This document shows positions 41,576 through 52,996 of a stretch of DNA of 64,000 nt, in pieces. A model generated the notes under the pieces. It saw only the letters and a list, made by a program, of their open reading frames with translations, searched no databases and was not told the origin of the DNA. The translations under genes and the position numbers were made by a program. How positions within the stretch are numbered: the first letter of the stretch is position 1; every line of letters begins with the position of its first letter. The stretch comes from Barnesiella sp. WM24 (GTDB lineage Bacteria > Bacteroidota > Bacteroidia > Bacteroidales > Muribaculaceae): assembly GCF_004570975.1 (NCBI RefSeq), contig NZ_SPPC01000001.1:186001-250000 (forward strand). Reading direction: 5' to 3'.

Positions 41576-43416
41576 TAAGACCTCTTTGTCGTGTTGACAA
41601 GCATGCGGCAAGCGGCGCAATCAAAGTCGAGGCGCAGGGTCATGTCACCGCTACGCAATGTCAGCGGTCCCTTGATTTTATCAGCCCCGCCCTTTTTAAG
41701 GCATGCGCCAAGCTCACGCCGCAGACAGTAACGGGTCGTCATCACACGCAGAGTCTTGCTGCCCTCTCCGCCAGAAGTCTCCAACGACGGCATAATCGTC
41801 TTGACACCATGGGAACGATAAAATTCCGAGGCAAGAGCGTTAGCCACATTGCTATGATAATCGAGCTGCCTGTCAGGATAGACAGAAGCCGCATTTTCCT
41901 GACGGCGCAGTTCACGGCAATACCTCATCCGGTTGGCACTGTCAAGCAGTGAAGTCACGTCGCGGCGCAGAGAAGTCAGCACCGCGGCAGGAAGAAACAG
42001 ATTTCCCACACGGTCATCAAGCGAGCCGAGAGAGTAACCAGTGCCGCCCAGCTTGCCGAGCGCCTTACGACGTTGTGCCGTCTGGTCAGTCTGCGCCCGG
42101 TCAGGAGTACCGACCTCAACGGTCGCAGTCACAGCATTACCGCGCTCATCCTCGGCATCGACAGCGAGCAGAGTCCCGCTCATGCGCAATGTCATGTCAA
42201 CAATCACCGAACGTGTCGCCGACTCCTTCTTCAACAGGTCATCAAACGCCTTGTCGCTATTACGGTAGAGCCGGGTGCCGGGAGCGGCGTTCACTGCCAA
42301 AGCCGGGTAGAGGCGTGACCCTTCGACACGGTTAAGACGAAATCCGACAAATTCATGGCGCTCATTGAAATACCCGAGCCCGTCGCCATTGGCAAGCGCG
42401 GTGTCAAGCCGCGCCTCAATCATCCGGTCATGACAGCGCACGACCGAGCCGACAGGCTCACCCTGGGATTTCGGGGTATATATCGACCCGACCCGACCGG
42501 AATCACCGTTAAGAAAATATGTCGTGAAACCGCGGTTGAAACTTTTTTGCAGCTCAGGGATGAAAGTAGTAACCGTCCGCCCTACTGACTCGCGGCTATA
42601 AATGTCGGGATTATTCTCGACAATCCCGCGCAGTTTACGGTCATAGTAGCTCACTACATTTTTCACATATCCGGCATCTTTCAGGCGTCCCTCTATTTTA
42701 AACGATGTCACTCCAGCTTCAAGCATCGACAGAAGTTCGGCTGAACGATTCATGTCGCGCAAAGAAAGGAAGTGGCGACACCGCTCGACGCAGTTGCCGG
42801 CACCGTCATACAGGTCGTAGGGCAACCGGCAAATCTGGGCACATTCACCACGGTTGGCGCTACGCCCTTTCAAGACATGACTCGCATGGCAATCGCCGCT
42901 GTAGCACACACACAACGCACCGTGGACAAATGCCTCAAGCGGGACATCAACGGCGGCACGCATAGCACGTATCTCGTCAAGCGACAGCTCGCGCGGCAAC
43001 ACAATCTGGGAGAAACCGGCGTCTTGTAGAAATCTCGCCCGTTCAGGAGTGCGGGTGTCACATTGCGTGCTTGCATGCAGCGCGATAGGAGGTATATCCA
43101 TTCTCAACACAGCCATGTCCTGCACGATCAGTGCATCGACGCCCGCGTGATACAGACGCTTTATAAGACGTTCAACCTCCCTTAATTCATTATCATATAT
43201 TATTGTGTTGACTGTCACATAGACTCGTGCAAGATAGCGGTGGGCATAATCCGTAAGTCTCTCGATATCAGCCACGGCATTTCCTGCCGCCGCGCGCGCA
43301 CCAAAACCTTCAGCACCGATGTAGACGGCATCGGCACCATGCTTTATCGCCTCCACAGCAATATCGGCATTGCGTGCAGGCGCGAGTAGTTCTATTTTTT
43401 TGAGGGCATTCTGCAT
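41575..43416 (-). CDS. Peptidase U32-family protein
   Basis: About 613 residues from this start. The U32 core begins KKIELLAPARNADIAVEAI with GADAVYIGAEGFGARA soon after, then the signature ECAQICRLPYDLYD with conserved cysteines, SLRDMNRSAELLSMLEAGVTSFKIEGRLK and YVKNVVSYYDRKL. Relatives act as collagenase-like proteases (PrtC) or in 23S rRNA hydroxylation (RlhA type) with an iron-sulfur site; which applies here is open. An in-frame ATG at 43536 is less likely because the promoter at 43524-43554 lies at it. The stop codon TAG uses the last base of the IS plus the target duplication. Confidence 0.93.
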   Translation of the reverse strand: MQNALKKIELLAPARNADIAVEAIKHGADAVYIGAEGFGARAAAGNAVADIERLTDYAHRYLARVYVTVNTIIYDNELREVERLIKRLYHAGVDALIVQDMAVLRMDIPPIALHASTQCDTRTPERARFLQDAGFSQIVLPRELSLDEIRAMRAAVDVPLEAFVHGALCVCYSGDCHASHVLKGRSANRGECAQICRLPYDLYDGAGNCVERCRHFLSLRDMNRSAELLSMLEAGVTSFKIEGRLKDAGYVKNVVSYYDRKLRGIVENNPDIYSRESVGRTVTTFIPELQKSFNRGFTTYFLNGDSGRVGSIYTPKSQGEPVGSVVRCHDRMIEARLDTALANGDGLGYFNERHEFVGFRLNRVEGSRLYPALAVNAAPGTRLYRNSDKAFDDLLKKESATRSVIVDMTLRMSGTLLAVDAEDERGNAVTATVEVGTPDRAQTDQTAQRRKALGKLGGTGYSLGSLDDRVGNLFLPAAVLTSLRRDVTSLLDSANRMRYCRELRRQENAASVYPDRQLDYHSNVANALASEFYRSHGVKTIMPSLETSGGEGSKTLRVMTTRYCLRRELGACLKKGGADKIKGPLTLRSGDMTLRLDFDCAACRMLVNTTKRS

Positions 43417-43454
43417 AATATACAAGTCATCTAAACATGTTAACGGACGGGCAT

Positions 43455-43486
43455 AAAAAAAATTACTCGTCATCGCGACGAATAAT
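43455..43486 (-). terminator. Intrinsic terminator in the U32 leader (attenuator-like)
   Basis: On the minus strand ATTATTCGTC (43477-43486) and GACGAGTAAT (43462-43471) form a 10-bp stem (one G-T pair) with a GCGAT loop, followed by seven or more T (43455-43461). It lies about 30 bases after the transcription start implied by the promoter and about 39 before the ATG. A tiny frame MVLDLR (43511-43491) precedes it. Confidence 0.7.
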
Positions 43487-43523
43487 CTTTTTACCTTAAA
43501 TCTAATACCATGAAAAACTGATA

Positions 43524-43554
43524 CAAAGTTACGCATTAAATTTTATTCACCAAA
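43524..43554 (-). promoter_or_regulatory. Promoter of the U32 gene
   Basis: Minus strand TTTG (43551-43554) and TAACTTTG (43524-43531), 19 bases apart, an exact match to the Bacteroidetes consensus. Confidence 0.8.
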
Positions 43555-43734
43555 AATAATTGCGGAAAAATTTCCTCAATTAACATTTATTATCTAAAAA
43601 TCTGATTTTCAACAACCGAATTTACAGTAGCGTCATAATAACACGCTACTGTATCAGTCAGAGAGATAGGCGTTATAGCTAAGGAAAAAAACAGGAAGAA
43701 AAGACCATTTAAACAGAGAAATATAACATCCGGT

Positions 43735-43765
43735 TTTGAAATTCAACGATTAAAGCTTAACTTTG
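43735..43765 (+). promoter_or_regulatory. Promoter of the T9SS-secreted protein gene
   Basis: TTTG (43735-43738) and TAACTTTG (43758-43765) with a 19-base spacer, an exact consensus match; the ATG is 54 bases further. Between this and the U32 promoter (43555-43734) nothing else was recognised. Confidence 0.8.
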
Positions 43766-43818
43766 CTATACATTAATAATAATTAAGCATCTTATCACTT
43801 AAATTTATCACTTTGCGT

Positions 43819-45291
43819 ATGAAGAAGTATTTTACTCCAATCATTATTGCAAGCGCCATGCTTGCAGCCCCGTCAATATCGGCAGAAAAGCCGGCTCACA
43901 GCTTTTTGCAGGCTAAGCAGAAAACATCAATAACCAAAGAGACAAGGCAAACTACACTGCTATCATCGCTACGAAAAGCGGCTGCGGGAAACTTGTTAAA
44001 ACCGACAAAGCAGGCAATATACATGTATGAGGACGGTGAATGGATACTCGACATGAATGTCACCCTTGCCTACGATTCTCACGGAAATATCACCTCAATC
44101 ACCCGTGAGGAAGCTGAAGAAGGGACACTGATGCGCACAGAATATACATATGACAAATATGACAACTGCATCTCCGAAGTCACTTCCATAAGTGAGGATG
44201 GCGTCAATTGGACTCAGGGCGAAAAACGTTCGAGAGAATACAACGACCCCGTATTGCACAACCTCATGACCCTCAATGAAGGATTTTACTATTCCGGAAG
44301 TGACTGGGACATAATATATGGCAACAAATTTGAGGTAACACGCAACAGCGACAATAATATAACCGCCTACAATGTAATGGTGCTGTTTAATAACGCGTAT
44401 GACACAACCGTAAAAACCGTCATGACATATCCTGACGGGAAGAAAGAGCCCGACACCTGGACAGTACAGAACCTTGATTACGACTATAACACTGCAGAAT
44501 ACTTCTGGAAAGAAGGAACCAAGCTTCAAGAAATCGTATGGGAATCATGTGACGGACAGATTGCCACTACCGACTTCTCGCGTCTTTTCTCAGGCGAAAA
44601 CAAAATCAAAAGTGCCCAAATAAGCGATGGCGGGGAGGAAGCAGCCGCGCTACAGGCGGAATATCCCAACGAAAAAGACTACATAATCACCTCCACTTAC
44701 AGTGAAGACGGGATGACAATGACTGAAACAATGTCTCTTACCCACACCGATGACAACGGCAGCTATATCGAGCGCACAATAGCAGAGTACAGCTACGACG
44801 ATGACCCTGAAAACACAGTGTCGGAGGGAGAAAGCTACGAGATAATCTGTGACGACCACGGCAATATCACAAGCGAGATAAGCAAATTCTTTGAAGGAGA
44901 CTACGACGAGCTGATAGGACAGATAAACTACGATTACACCTATGGTGAAAACGGTGAGACACTTGAAGCGATCACTTCAGAATATGATTTTGACGCCGAA
45001 GACTTCATGCCGATTGATAAAATAGTGTCAAGTGAATTCGTGAAAATCAGCGCAGGCGTAGACCAAGCTATCTCCTCTCAGGCAATCAGCTGCTCTGTCA
45101 ATGACAATTGCCTGAACGTGGCAGCTCCCGGAGAAGCCTCTGTCAAGGTTTATTCGGCTACCGGCATAAATGTAATCTCCACGAGCGGCAACGGCTCTTT
45201 TGACATTGACCTGTCATCACTTGCAGGCGGTGTATATGTAGCCTCGGTAAGCTGCGAGGCAGGAGTAAAGACATTGAAATTTGCCAAATAA
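43819..45291 (+). CDS. Secreted protein with T9SS type A sorting domain
   Basis: A 491-codon frame from ATG 43819. The signal peptide (KKYFTPIIIASAMLAAPSISA) leads to a domain of loosely repeated YD-type units (YDSHGNITSITREE, YDKYDNCISEV, CDDHGNITSEI), as seen in large Bacteroidales surface proteins. The last 70 residues fit a type IX secretion sorting domain: VKVYSATGINVIS, then SFDIDLSSLAGGVYVASV and a basic end TLKFAK. The protein should reach the cell surface or be released. A TTG two codons earlier is also in frame. Function beyond surface localisation is unknown. Confidence 0.85.
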   Translation: MKKYFTPIIIASAMLAAPSISAEKPAHSFLQAKQKTSITKETRQTTLLSSLRKAAAGNLLKPTKQAIYMYEDGEWILDMNVTLAYDSHGNITSITREEAEEGTLMRTEYTYDKYDNCISEVTSISEDGVNWTQGEKRSREYNDPVLHNLMTLNEGFYYSGSDWDIIYGNKFEVTRNSDNNITAYNVMVLFNNAYDTTVKTVMTYPDGKKEPDTWTVQNLDYDYNTAEYFWKEGTKLQEIVWESCDGQIATTDFSRLFSGENKIKSAQISDGGEEAAALQAEYPNEKDYIITSTYSEDGMTMTETMSLTHTDDNGSYIERTIAEYSYDDDPENTVSEGESYEIICDDHGNITSEISKFFEGDYDELIGQINYDYTYGENGETLEAITSEYDFDAEDFMPIDKIVSSEFVKISAGVDQAISSQAISCSVNDNCLNVAAPGEASVKVYSATGINVISTSGNGSFDIDLSSLAGGVYVASVSCEAGVKTLKFAK

Positions 45292-45316
45292 TCAGAACGA
45301 TATACATGACTGAACG

Positions 45317-45351
45317 CAGGGGGATGCACAGAGCATCCCCCTGTTTGTTTT
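45317..45351 (+). terminator. Terminator of the T9SS protein gene
   Basis: CAGGGGGATGC (45317-45327) and GCATCCCCCTG (45333-45343), a perfect 11-bp GC-rich stem with loop ACAGA, followed by TTTGTTTT. Confidence 0.9.
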
Positions 45352-45401
45352 CCGATATACTAAAATTTGGTTAAAGTTTTCAAAATAAGGAAATATTTCC
45401 G

Positions 45402-45409
45402 TATTTTTG
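45402..45409 (+). promoter_or_regulatory. -7 element of mdh
   Basis: TATTTTTG (TAnnTTTG) 50 bases before the mdh ATG. A TTTTC at the expected -33 place is only a weak partner. Confidence 0.5.
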
Positions 45410-45459
45410 CAGAAGAATAAGAGTAAAAAAATATTCAACCACAATAAACCAATTTAAGT

Positions 45460-46395
45460 ATGTCAAAAGTAACTGTTGTAGGCGCAGGCAACGTAGGTGC
45501 AACCTGTGCAAATGTATTGGTGACAAACAACATCGCCGACGAGGTAGTATTGATCGACATCAAGGAAGGTCTTGCCGAGGGCAAAACCATGGACATCATG
45601 CAGACCGCCAATCTTCTTACTATCAACACCCGCATGACCGGTGTTACCAACGACTATGAGAAGACCGCAGGCAGCGATGTAGTGGTAATCACTTCAGGTA
45701 TACCCCGCAAGCCCGGTATGACCCGCGAGGAGCTTATCGGCGTTAATGCCGGCATCGTAAAGTCAGTGACCGACAATGTGCTCAAGTATTCACCTGACGC
45801 AATCATCCTGTGTGTATCAAACCCCATGGATACAATGACCTACCTTATCCACAAGGTATCGGGTCTTCCCAAAAACCGCATCATCGGTATGGGTGGCGCG
45901 CTTGACAGCTCACGCTTCAAATATTTCCTCAGCGTCGCTCTGAATGCCAACCCCAACGAAATCGAGGGTATGGTAATAGGCGGACACGGTGACACCACCA
46001 TGATTCCTCTTACCCGCTACGCTACTTACCGCGGCATCCCCGCAACTCAGCTTCTTGACAAGGAAACCCTTGATAAGGTAGCGGCTGACACAATGGTAGG
46101 CGGTGCTACCCTTACTTCTCTTCTCGGCACTTCAGCATGGTATGCTCCCGGTGCGGCTTCGGCAGCAGTAGTAGCAGCAGTGCTTCACGACCAGAAGCGC
46201 ATCATCCCCTGCTCTGCTCTCGTAGAAGGAGAATATGGCGAAACCGACATCTGCATCGGCGTTCCTTGTCTTCTTGGAAAGAACGGTATCGAGAAAATCA
46301 TCGATGTCAAGCTTAACGAAGAAGAAAAGGCTCTCTTTGCAAAGAGCGCAGAAGCTGTGCGCAAGACCAACGGCGCGCTTGCAGCATCACTCTGA
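45460..46395 (+). CDS. mdh: Malate dehydrogenase
   Basis: A 311-residue LDH-like malate dehydrogenase. NAD binding is in VVGAGNVGATCAN (GxGxxG), Asp in VLIDIKEGLAEG picks NAD. Substrate residues: ITSGIPRKPGMTREELI (Arg of the mobile loop), VSNPMDTMTY, and catalytic His in GGHGDTTMIPL. It reduces oxaloacetate to malate in the reductive branch toward fumarate, succinate and, with the mmd genes of this window, propionate. It is a single-gene unit with a strong terminator. Confidence 0.97.
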   Translation: MSKVTVVGAGNVGATCANVLVTNNIADEVVLIDIKEGLAEGKTMDIMQTANLLTINTRMTGVTNDYEKTAGSDVVVITSGIPRKPGMTREELIGVNAGIVKSVTDNVLKYSPDAIILCVSNPMDTMTYLIHKVSGLPKNRIIGMGGALDSSRFKYFLSVALNANPNEIEGMVIGGHGDTTMIPLTRYATYRGIPATQLLDKETLDKVAADTMVGGATLTSLLGTSAWYAPGAASAAVVAAVLHDQKRIIPCSALVEGEYGETDICIGVPCLLGKNGIEKIIDVKLNEEEKALFAKSAEAVRKTNGALAASL

Positions 46396-46422
46396 TAAAC
46401 GTCACTGAACCATAATGCAATT

Positions 46423-46451
46423 CAAGGTGTTCCTATAAGCGGAACACCTTG
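46423..46451 (+). terminator. Terminator of mdh
   Basis: CAAGGTGTTCC (46423-46433) and GGAACACCTTG (46441-46451), a perfect 11-bp stem with a 7-base loop, followed by TTTATATTA. Confidence 0.85.
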
Positions 46452-46474
46452 TTTATATTATCCAATTCATAAAT

Positions 46475-46954
46475 ATGAAGAAAATATTACTCTTAGCCAC
46501 AGTTGCCGCATGCGGTATGTGGATGATTTCCTGTGGAAACAACGCCGCACAAAAGGAGGCGCAGGGAGAAGAAAAATTACAAGAAGAGATGGCACAGGCA
46601 AGCGGTGAACCGATTGTGCTGGGTCCCGACGACATCCTTGAATTCGGAGGCGCAATGCCGGCTCCCGTTGTAGTCGACTTCTGGGCTGACTGGTGTCCGC
46701 CATGCAAGGAACTGTCACCGATATTCCATAAGGTAGCCGACAAGTACAAAGGTCAGGTAAGATTCATCTCTGTTAACGTGGACAAATGCCCCGGCATAGC
46801 AAAGCAATATGGCGTAAGCTCAATCCCCACCCTGCTTTTCGTTGACACACAGGGAGTGATAAACAGGAGTGTAGGATTTATGACCGAGGAAGAAATGATT
46901 GCCAACGTAGAGTCAATCATGCCCTCTACCGAGCCCAAAATCGCTCCGAGATAA
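46475..46954 (+). CDS. Thioredoxin-like lipoprotein (CPPC active site)
   Basis: A 159-residue thioredoxin-fold protein held on the membrane by a lipoprotein signal (MKKILLLATVAACGM, Cys20 in MISCG). The redox site is WCPPCK (Cys74 and Cys77), with the cis-proline in VSSIPTLLFVDTQG. CPPC replaces the cytosolic CGPC; such sites occur in envelope thiol-disulfide proteins and shift the redox potential. A charged Glu/Gln linker of about 30 residues separates anchor and domain. Its last 42 bases overlap the convergent Ntn-hydrolase gene. Confidence 0.9.
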   Translation: MKKILLLATVAACGMWMISCGNNAAQKEAQGEEKLQEEMAQASGEPIVLGPDDILEFGGAMPAPVVVDFWADWCPPCKELSPIFHKVADKYKGQVRFISVNVDKCPGIAKQYGVSSIPTLLFVDTQGVINRSVGFMTEEEMIANVESIMPSTEPKIAPR

Positions 46955-47998
46955 CCGACCGCGGCAGACATTATAATTGCGCAGACTGACATTTCGACAC
47001 GAGTCGCGATAAGTTTTAAGGCGGACAGCATCGATATAGTGCTGTCCGCTTCCGCGTTTTATAGGAAACACTTCGTGCTTGCGCGCCACGACTGTGTCAC
47101 ACAGGGCGCTGCGCCCCGTCACCGGATCGGCGGCAAGAGATGCCGGAATACTTTCAAGAGTCACAGGCAGCGCGTAGGAACAGGGCGGATAGCCGATGAC
47201 AGTCCACATCACCTCTCCGTCAGTCACCACCGACGCGCTTGACGAGTAACGCGGAATGAAATCTTGGTCTATAATCCACATGTCGGAACCCTTGAGCATA
47301 TCTCTGCCGATAAGCGAATGGTAGAAACTTTTCGACAACTCTTCAGTGAGCACTTCAGGGGATACGGTCGAGTCTTTGACGTGAGGTTGCAGCAGGTCAT
47401 ATGCGTTGCGCAAGCGTATATAGCCGTAGCCACACGACAATGTGTCGCCTGAACATGAATAATTTGTGCGTATCATATATCCTTCGGGAGCATCCGCGAG
47501 GTCAAACCTGACATATCCGTAGTCATCGGTCTCAAAATAAGCTCCGTTGCCCTGAGCGTCAATTACGCCGAAATTAGCCTGCACTCCAAGGGGCTTGGGC
47601 AACGAATCAAGAAGAGAGGCGAAATCATCGACCGAGCGGCAGCGCTTCAATGCCTGCGACATTACGAAACCTTCCATGTCACGGTAACTCGCGGTGTCAG
47701 GCACAAGATTATAAGACGCCGTATTCATTATTGCAAATCCATTGCTGTTGATGCCGGTCCATGCCTCACGCAGCAACGAGTCGCCGGCATTGAAGAGAGC
47801 CACATAATCGGCATCTCCTGGAATCGCCGACTTCACACGCGCCACAAAATTATGTTCAGTCCCTGTGTCCCTGTGTTTCCATAGCAACGGTCGGCCGTCG
47901 GGGGTAAGATGTCCTCCGACAATAGCCGACGTACACGCGATCGCCGCAACGCAGCATAACATAAAAAATGCCGATATAAAAGTCCTTGTCTCTTTCAT
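46913..47998 (-). CDS. C45/choloylglycine-type Ntn-hydrolase, secreted
   Basis: A 361-residue putative linear amide hydrolase. The signal peptide ends AIA directly before Cys22 (AIACTSAIVGG), so cleavage by signal peptidase at an AxA site would leave the catalytic cysteine as first residue, as needed in this Ntn superfamily. Further family marks: GRPLLWKHRDTG (Arg/Asp near the active site), EAWTGINSNGFAIMNTAS and YMIRTNYSCSG (Asn). It may deacylate amino-acid or drug conjugates outside the cytoplasm; bile-salt hydrolase is possible but not shown. An ATG at 48034 would extend it by 12 residues. It lies 36 bases after the PepSY-like gene. Confidence 0.82.
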   Translation of the reverse strand: MKETRTFISAFFMLCCVAAIACTSAIVGGHLTPDGRPLLWKHRDTGTEHNFVARVKSAIPGDADYVALFNAGDSLLREAWTGINSNGFAIMNTASYNLVPDTASYRDMEGFVMSQALKRCRSVDDFASLLDSLPKPLGVQANFGVIDAQGNGAYFETDDYGYVRFDLADAPEGYMIRTNYSCSGDTLSCGYGYIRLRNAYDLLQPHVKDSTVSPEVLTEELSKSFYHSLIGRDMLKGSDMWIIDQDFIPRYSSSASVVTDGEVMWTVIGYPPCSYALPVTLESIPASLAADPVTGRSALCDTVVARKHEVFPIKRGSGQHYIDAVRLKTYRDSCRNVSLRNYNVCRGRLSRSDFGLGRGHD

Positions 47999-48034
47999 AC
48001 CGGCAAATATAAGGATTTTAAAGCAACCTGACAA

Positions 48035-48532
48035 TTACACTGACGGAATCGGGGTGTCTGGTGTGATGTCAGCGATATCGGGAATAGCCTGAATCAATGT
48101 ACCGTCAGGTTTATAAAACACCTGAAGGTCACGTGAGTTGACCTTTTCTATGTCGATTACATAAAATGTCATGTCGGGGCGGTCATAACGGTAGGCGTCA
48201 TCAACGCTCCAGGATGCATATTCGCTTGCGGCAAAGGCTGTCTGCACTTCTGTCGGAAGCACCTGGATATTCGGGCCATAGTCGGTCTCTGACTGTCGCC
48301 AGTCGCCATCGCCGGCAAACCATGCTTCCATGTCAAAACTCTGATAATAAAAATCAGCTACCATATAAGATCCCTCCCGCTCCCACTTTACATTGGAGGC
48401 ACCGGGGTACTTTGCGTTAAGCGCCGTATCAAAAACCTTGTCTGCCACGACTGGACGGTCATCATCGTCATCGCCACAACCTGCTGCCGCCGCCATCAGC
48501 AGCAATGGTAAAATCAGCTGCAACTTCTTCAT
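48035..48532 (-). CDS. PepSY-like (DUF2874) lipoprotein
   Basis: A 165-residue lipoprotein: MKKLQLILPLLLMAAAAGC gives the lipidation site, followed by an acidic linker (DDDDD). The mature part has PepSY-like beta-alpha units, VFDTALNAKYPGASNVKWEREG with the family W, and LPTEVQTAFAASEYASW in the second half, then DLQVFYKPDGTLIQ. Such proteins sit in the periplasm or on the outer membrane; they may inhibit peptidases or bind ligands. A longer frame starts at 48634, but the lipoprotein signal marks 48532 as the start. First gene of a two-gene run with the Ntn-hydrolase. Confidence 0.85.
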   Translation of the reverse strand: MKKLQLILPLLLMAAAAGCGDDDDDRPVVADKVFDTALNAKYPGASNVKWEREGSYMVADFYYQSFDMEAWFAGDGDWRQSETDYGPNIQVLPTEVQTAFAASEYASWSVDDAYRYDRPDMTFYVIDIEKVNSRDLQVFYKPDGTLIQAIPDIADITPDTPIPSV

Positions 48533-48621
48533 AGTATCTTCTATATCTAATGTTAATAAATAATTTTTGTAAACGATAAACAAGGTCACCGGCTCAAATG
48601 TTCGGCAGCAGTATACTAAAA

Positions 48622-48650
48622 AGCGGGACGGCATCAGATGCCGTCCCGCT
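48622..48650 (-). terminator. Terminator of rpoBC
   Basis: AGCGGGACGGCAT (48622-48634) and ATGCCGTCCCGCT (48638-48650), a perfect 13-bp stem with loop CAG, followed on the minus strand by TTTTAG. It ends the long ribosomal/RNA polymerase operon. Confidence 0.9.
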
Positions 48651-48676
48651 ATATCAAGTGAATTTTTTCTTATTAT

Positions 48677-52963
<4,287 letters not shown>

Positions 52964-52996
52964 ATATGTATTTACCTATCTTTGTCTTGTGAATGA

